Source: Bilabrum cf. latius
Lineage: Eukaryota; Bigyra: Bicosoecida; Bigyra; Bicosoecida
DNA: 64,000 nt
Assembly (NCBI GenBank): GCA_965178125.1
Contig: OZ237742.1
Coordinates: forward strand, 1,178,001-1,242,000
Reading direction: 5' to 3'
In this document: piece by piece, positions 59,669 to 64,000 of the stretch
Numbering within the stretch: position 1 is the first letter of the stretch
Layout: the number at the start of each line of letters is the position of its first letter
Notes under the pieces: generated by a model
Told to the model about the DNA's origin: nothing
The model's input: only the letters and a program-made list of their open reading frames with translations
The model's database searches: none
Made by a program: the position numbers and the translations under genes

Positions 59669-61780
59669 TCACATGGGCACCACGCCTGCTCCACGACCCG
59701 CCCCGTACACGCCGCCAGTGCCACCTCCACCTCCACCTCCACCCACGCCCAATGCTCCTCCACTGCCACTGGTGGCGAAGCTGAACCCTGCGCTCGCTGG
59801 TGCCATTCCGGGGTGGTACAGCTGAGGTTGCTGCTGCATGCCGTATCCACCTATGGGCTAGGATGCAACGGCTCCCATCCCGGGGCCCTAGTATCCGGGG
59901 TATCCCCCCCCCGCCGCGGACTGCCACCCAGCAGGCCCCATCCCCATCCCCATCCCCGTCCCAGATCTCCGGGGGTCTCCCATGCCACCGACTGCAGGAC
60001 CACCCCCCATCATCTGTGCCTGCAGCGAGGCAGCAGGGGAGGGACCATACACCTGCCCCTGGCCCTGCATCTGGCCCTGCCACCCACGCTAGCCCATCGA
60101 TCCCATGGGCTAGGCACCGAACTCAACGCCCGGGGAAATCCCCCCGCCGAACCTTCCTTTCCCCAGGGGACCCGCGGACAGGATGGAGGCCAGGCGAGGG
60201 TCCGCCCCGGCCCCCGGCTGCCCCATCCCCTGCTGAGCACCCCACTGCGCCTGCTGCTGCTACCCCGCACCCCAAGCGGGGGACTACCAAGCACCCCCGC
60301 TGTTCCCCCGGGGGATCACCTGGGGGTAGTAGGGGCCCGAGCCTCGCATACTCTGCGCCAGGTCTGCGGACCGACGGGCGGCCTCCTCGGCGGCGCGCTG
60401 GGCAGCCCTGCCCGCAGGTGAGGCCGCAGCGTCAAGTGCCCCCGCAGCTCCCTGCCTGCCAGAGGCGATGGGTGACACGGCGCGCACCGGGGATCGAGCC
60501 CCGGAGCTGCCGCCCTCCCCTTTGCGCCCCTCGGTAGCCCCATCGCCACCCCCTTGTTCCCCAGTGGCGTCGTACTGCTCCTCTTCCGCCTTGCCTTCCT
60601 CCACGGCCCGGGCGAAGGCTGCGGCACCCAGCCCGCGGGCAGTCTGCCGGTTCATCTCGTCCCTGTAGTTCCCCGTCCCCTGATCCCTTGATAATAGCTC
60701 CGAGTCCGAGAGACCCAGCGCCGCGGGTCCGCCGTCTCGAGAGGCCCCTGGGTCTCGGATGATGTACCTGCCGCTGGAGGGGTCGAGCCGGATGAAGGGG
60801 TTCGGCTGGTGGCACATCTCGCATACCCTCGCTCTCCTCCTCGTCTGGGCCGCGCCGCACGCAGGGCAGGACCAGTAGCCGGTGCGGCGGTAGGCCTCCG
60901 TTAGTTCCCTGGATTTCTCGGAGGCCCACCTGGCCCTGCTGTCACCTCGAGCACCCCCACGGGGGGGGGACGCACCCCCAGGGGATTTCCCCCGGAGCGT
61001 GTCTGCCACCAGCGAGGCCACGGCCATGGTGTCGCTGCGAAGGGGCCCACGACTCCCGTCTGCACTCATCACACCGCCTCCACCGGGCCCACCGCCCCAC
61101 TAGCCGCCGACGCTGCGCCGTGCACCGCCGGCCGATTGGAAGCCGATGCCCATCCCAGCCCCCATCCCCATGCCGGCTACCCCACCCCCGGGCCCGTCAG
61201 CCGCGCCGCTCCCCAGCAGCCCAGACGTCCCACCCGCCCCAGATCCAGATCCAGACCCACCTTCAGCGCCCTCCGTGAAGGACCGACGCAGCCTACCCGC
61301 AGCAGGGGAGCCCGGCCCGCCTCCGCCTGCCCCTGCCCTCGTGCCGGTCGGTGTGCCAGGCCTGGACACCCTGTTCTCTGCGCGGCTGGGGCTGAGCGGG
61401 AGCGAGAGACCGCCCGGGGCGCCACTCGTCACACCGCCACCGAGGAGACCCCCCGTCCCGCGGCCCGGCGTGCCGCCCCTCGAGGCTCCCATCGCTGCGG
61501 CAGCACCGGCCAGTGCTGCATCCGATGCCCGCGCCTGCAGCTGCCTGGACGCGCCAGGGCCCATGCCTGCGGCACCCGCGGCAGCGCCTGCCTCTGCCCC
61601 GGCCTGGATCGCGGCCATCAGAGCCTGCTGCTCGGGGGAGAGCTGAACACCAGCAGCGGCCCACCGCCCGCCATCCACGCCCATGCCCGTGCCCATCCCC
61701 ATGCGGCTGCGGGAAGCTGCAGCCAGGGTGCCAGGAAGCCGACGGCCGTTGCTGCCGTCCATCATGCCGGCAGCTCCTAA

Positions 61781-61820
<40 letters not shown>

Positions 61821-64000
61821 CCACCGGTGCCCGACATGCCCATGCCTCCGGACAGGAAGCGCCCCGAGCCCCTGGACCGGGGGTCAAACCCTGGAGCCTG
61901 TGCCCCCAGGAGCAGCGGGTCGGCGCCCCACGATGCCTGCGCCGCTTGCGGTCCCGCCGCGAGGGCAAGGGGCGGTTGCTGCATGAACGCGACGAACCTC
62001 GTCCAGGCCACGGGGAATCCCATGGTCAGCGAGTCTCGACCGCTTCCCATGTCCTCTTCCCGGTTCCGCAGCGGGTGGGAGGGGCGCCGCGCATCGGCCC
62101 CGCGCGGGGAGCCCGGAGACTCAGACCCGCCCCGGTCATCACTCCGAGAATCGGAATCGGAATCGGAATCGGAATCGCTCCACTCGCCGTCGTCATCGCT
62201 GCGGTCTGATGAATAGCTTCCGCGTCGGCCGCGGCTGTCCCTGCCTGTGCCTCTGCGGCTCCGGCTCCTTCTCCCCCTCCTCCTTCCTCTTCCTCTTCCT
62301 CTGCTCCTGCTCCTTCTGTTTCTGTTCCTCCGTGCCACCCGGCCCCAGTCCCCGAAGCCTCCGCCCTCCCTCCCGTCCTCCAGCCGCATCCACCTCTCAC
62401 GCCTGGACCGCATCCCTCCCGCAGACCTCGGGTCCTCCCCCTCTGCCCTCAGGCGGACCGCTGCAGTGGCGAAATGCCGCGCCACCAGGAGTGCCTCGAT
62501 CTCGTTGAGGGGGAGACGGAGCGCCTGCAGGGCCGCGAGGAAGCTCCTGGAGGGCATCTCGCCAGTCTCCGCGGTGTCGTACAGCCGAAAGGTGGACTGA
62601 ACCCTGACGTCATACCCTTCGTCTGCGGCCCGCATCAGTGAGGCATGCGATCGGAGCACGTCCGCGACCCGACTGACCTCTTCCTCGTCCAGCTCCACCA
62701 GGCTGCACAGATCGTAGTACGACACGGCATCCCTGGGGCGGGCGCCTGAAGAGGAGGATCCAATCCCCCTCGCCCCTCTCCCCAGCCCGCTGTCCTCGTC
62801 CTCACCGCCGTCAAAGTCCGTCCCAAAGCGCCTTTTGCCACCGTGCCGATCAGTGCCCTGGTCCCTTCGCCGCGGTGCAAACGACGCCCGCAATCCGAGG
62901 CCACCGTCCTCCTCGTCCTCCTCCTCATCGTCGCCCTCCTCGTCCTTGCCGGAAGACCTGCCGCGACCGTTGCCCCTTCTGCCCTTCCCGCTTTCCTATT
63001 TCTACTCCCCTTTCTCCTCCTCGTCCTCCTCCCCACCGCTGGCACCATCCATCCAGTCGCCCTCACCACCACCACCACCAGCATCACCACCACCTCCCTT
63101 GCGCCAAGCCCCGCGCCTGGCCCCCCCGCGACCCGCACCATCCGGACCTCCGTCTTGATATTCATCACCACCTTCGATCCCCGGCCAGCCCCTTTCCTTT
63201 GCCTGCATCGCCAGGCGCGCCGCAAGGCGATCCACCTCCGCTGGTGTCATCTCCACGCCCAGCCTGCGCACGGCCCGGCCCAGCTCAGACCGCGAAAACC
63301 ATCCCTTGCCGGTGGGGTCCAGCTGCCGGAACGCGGCATGCACCACGAGGTCCGCGTGGCCCTGCGCCCACGAGGACTCCCTGAGGCGAGCACGGAGCAT
63401 CTGCTCCGCGGGAGACACCAGGCGCACTCCAGCGGCCCTGGCCTGGTCGCCCCCCAGCACCACCCGGAGGAACATCGAATAGTCCACCCGTCCGGAGCCG
63501 TCCACGAAGCAGCCCACGGCGGCCAGCATCAGGGAACAGTCCGCGGGCGTCATCGGCACGCCTAACACCGCCAGAGCGGCAGCAAGCTCAGACACCAAGA
63601 TCCGGCCCAGCCCCCGCGCAACGCCCTCCTGGTGTTGGACCCTCGGGTCGCTGGCCGTGTCGAACCTGGCGAGGGTCCTCAGGACCTCCCCTTGCTCGAG
63701 CCGGGGGTCCCCCAGCCCGGCCCTCACCCTGGCCGCCAACGCCAGCCCCCTGGCCTCGTCCTCTCCGCTTACCAGCAGCTGGCAGAACAGCAGGTAGTCC
63801 ACAGGTGCGTTGCGGCCAGCTGTTCTAGAGCGCCTTGCCCCACCCTTGCGCCCCTGTTCCCTTTCCTCCTCCTCCTCCTCTCTCTCCCCCAAATACGCCC
63901 GCACAGATGCAGCTCTCCTCAGCTCCTTCACTAGCAGCAGTCCGTCTCCGTGCCGCACCCCTAAAGCCCGCATCCTGCCCCTGACCAGCCGCAGAAAGAC
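59669..64000 (-). CDS. EF-hand-like / RanBP2-finger protein with Gly-Met-Gln-rich tail, 5' end outside window
   Basis: 1,443 residues are visible; the frame is open to the right edge and ends in TGA. Nine in-frame TAGs occur. The N-terminal part carries EF-hand-like helix-loop-helix units (SGRVDYSMFLRVVLGG; AFRQLDPTGKGWFSRSELG; FRLYDTAETGEMPSRSFL). Their loops lack the full acidic set, so calcium binding is doubtful. A Lys/Arg/Glu/Asp-rich linker and a Gly/Met/Ala-rich region follow. A RanBP2-type zinc finger (WSCPACGAA then VCEMCHQPNP, about 60820-60890) would bind RNA or protein. The final 230 residues are Gly/Gln/Met-rich and prion-like, with one TAG directly before three CAG codons (60251-60262). 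The combination suggests an RNA-granule or scaffold role, by inference only. Confidence 0.68.
61781..61821. repeat. CATGCC hexamer array encoding Gly-Met repeat
   Basis: Seven tandem units in the coding region of the EF-hand-like/RanBP2-finger gene produce an alternating Met-Gly tract on the minus strand. Confidence 0.9.

Noticed and set aside
1-64000. All TAG-interrupted genes as pseudogenes
   Set aside because: Interruptions are exclusively TAG; no TAA, TGA or frameshift accumulates, conserved motifs flank the TAGs without gaps, and essential genes such as alpha-COP are affected.
1-64000. UAG = leucine instead of glutamine
   Set aside because: Only the alpha-COP residue 93 site favours Leu. 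API5, the paralogue CAG/TAG pairs, the plant alpha-COP Gln site, Glu-aligned sites and poly-Gln contexts favour Gln.
1-64000. Programmed readthrough or introns explaining the TAGs
   Set aside because: Too many sites (16 in one gene), no shared downstream readthrough context, and the frame is identical on both sides without GT-AG boundaries.

Overview
This is a GC-rich nuclear window from a eukaryote, probably a protist or microalga. Fifteen protein genes can be read; two run off the edges. Five introns are well supported. They are short (about 150-400 bp), begin with GTGAG and end with CGCAG. The gene content is eukaryotic: alpha-COP, ribosomal protein L27a, an ABCF2/Arb1-type ATPase, API5, a BAH-SANT chromatin protein and a GT77-type Golgi glycosyltransferase. 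The GT77 enzyme mildly favours an alga, but the lineage cannot be fixed from this window.

The main result is the genetic code. In 13 of the 15 genes the frame is interrupted only by TAG, never by TAA or TGA. My hand count is 92 in-frame TAG codons, with frames up to 8,961 nt. All 14 gene ends visible here are TGA (12) or TAA (2). Family alignments recalled from memory (API5, alpha-COP), CAG/TAG pairs between two tandem paralogues inside the window, and Gln-rich contexts all point to UAG = glutamine, with UAA and UGA kept as stops. Annotated with the standard code, every large gene here would be broken into fragments.

Layout, left to right: an acidic protein of unknown function (-, cut by the left edge); API5-like (-); ABCF2/Arb1-like ATPase (+), sharing a short divergent promoter with API5; a 2,032-aa membrane-anchored CAMK-like kinase (-); RPL27A (-), whose first coding exon is only the ATG; a GT77-type glycosyltransferase (-); two tandem paralogues of unknown function, the first with a PH domain (both -); a degenerate MDR oxidoreductase-like gene (+) ending in an AATG tetranucleotide array; a secreted GH16 hydrolase (-); a 2,862-aa BAH/ELM2-like/SANT/Cys-rich chromatin protein (+); a 2,986-aa TPR protein with a SUMO-interacting-type motif (-); alpha-COP (-); a secreted DUF4397 protein (+); and an EF-hand-like/RanBP2-finger protein (-, cut by the right edge).

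The genes are functionally mixed: trafficking and cell surface (alpha-COP, GT77, GH16, DUF4397), translation (RPL27A, ABCF2) and nuclear or chromatin (BAH-SANT, TPR giant, API5). This is ordinary eukaryotic gene order, not an operon. Intergenic gaps are short (84-951 bp). No tRNA, rRNA, transposon or CRISPR array was recognised. An 11-base word, TGTGACGAGTG, recurs nine times exactly in unrelated genes and reading frames.
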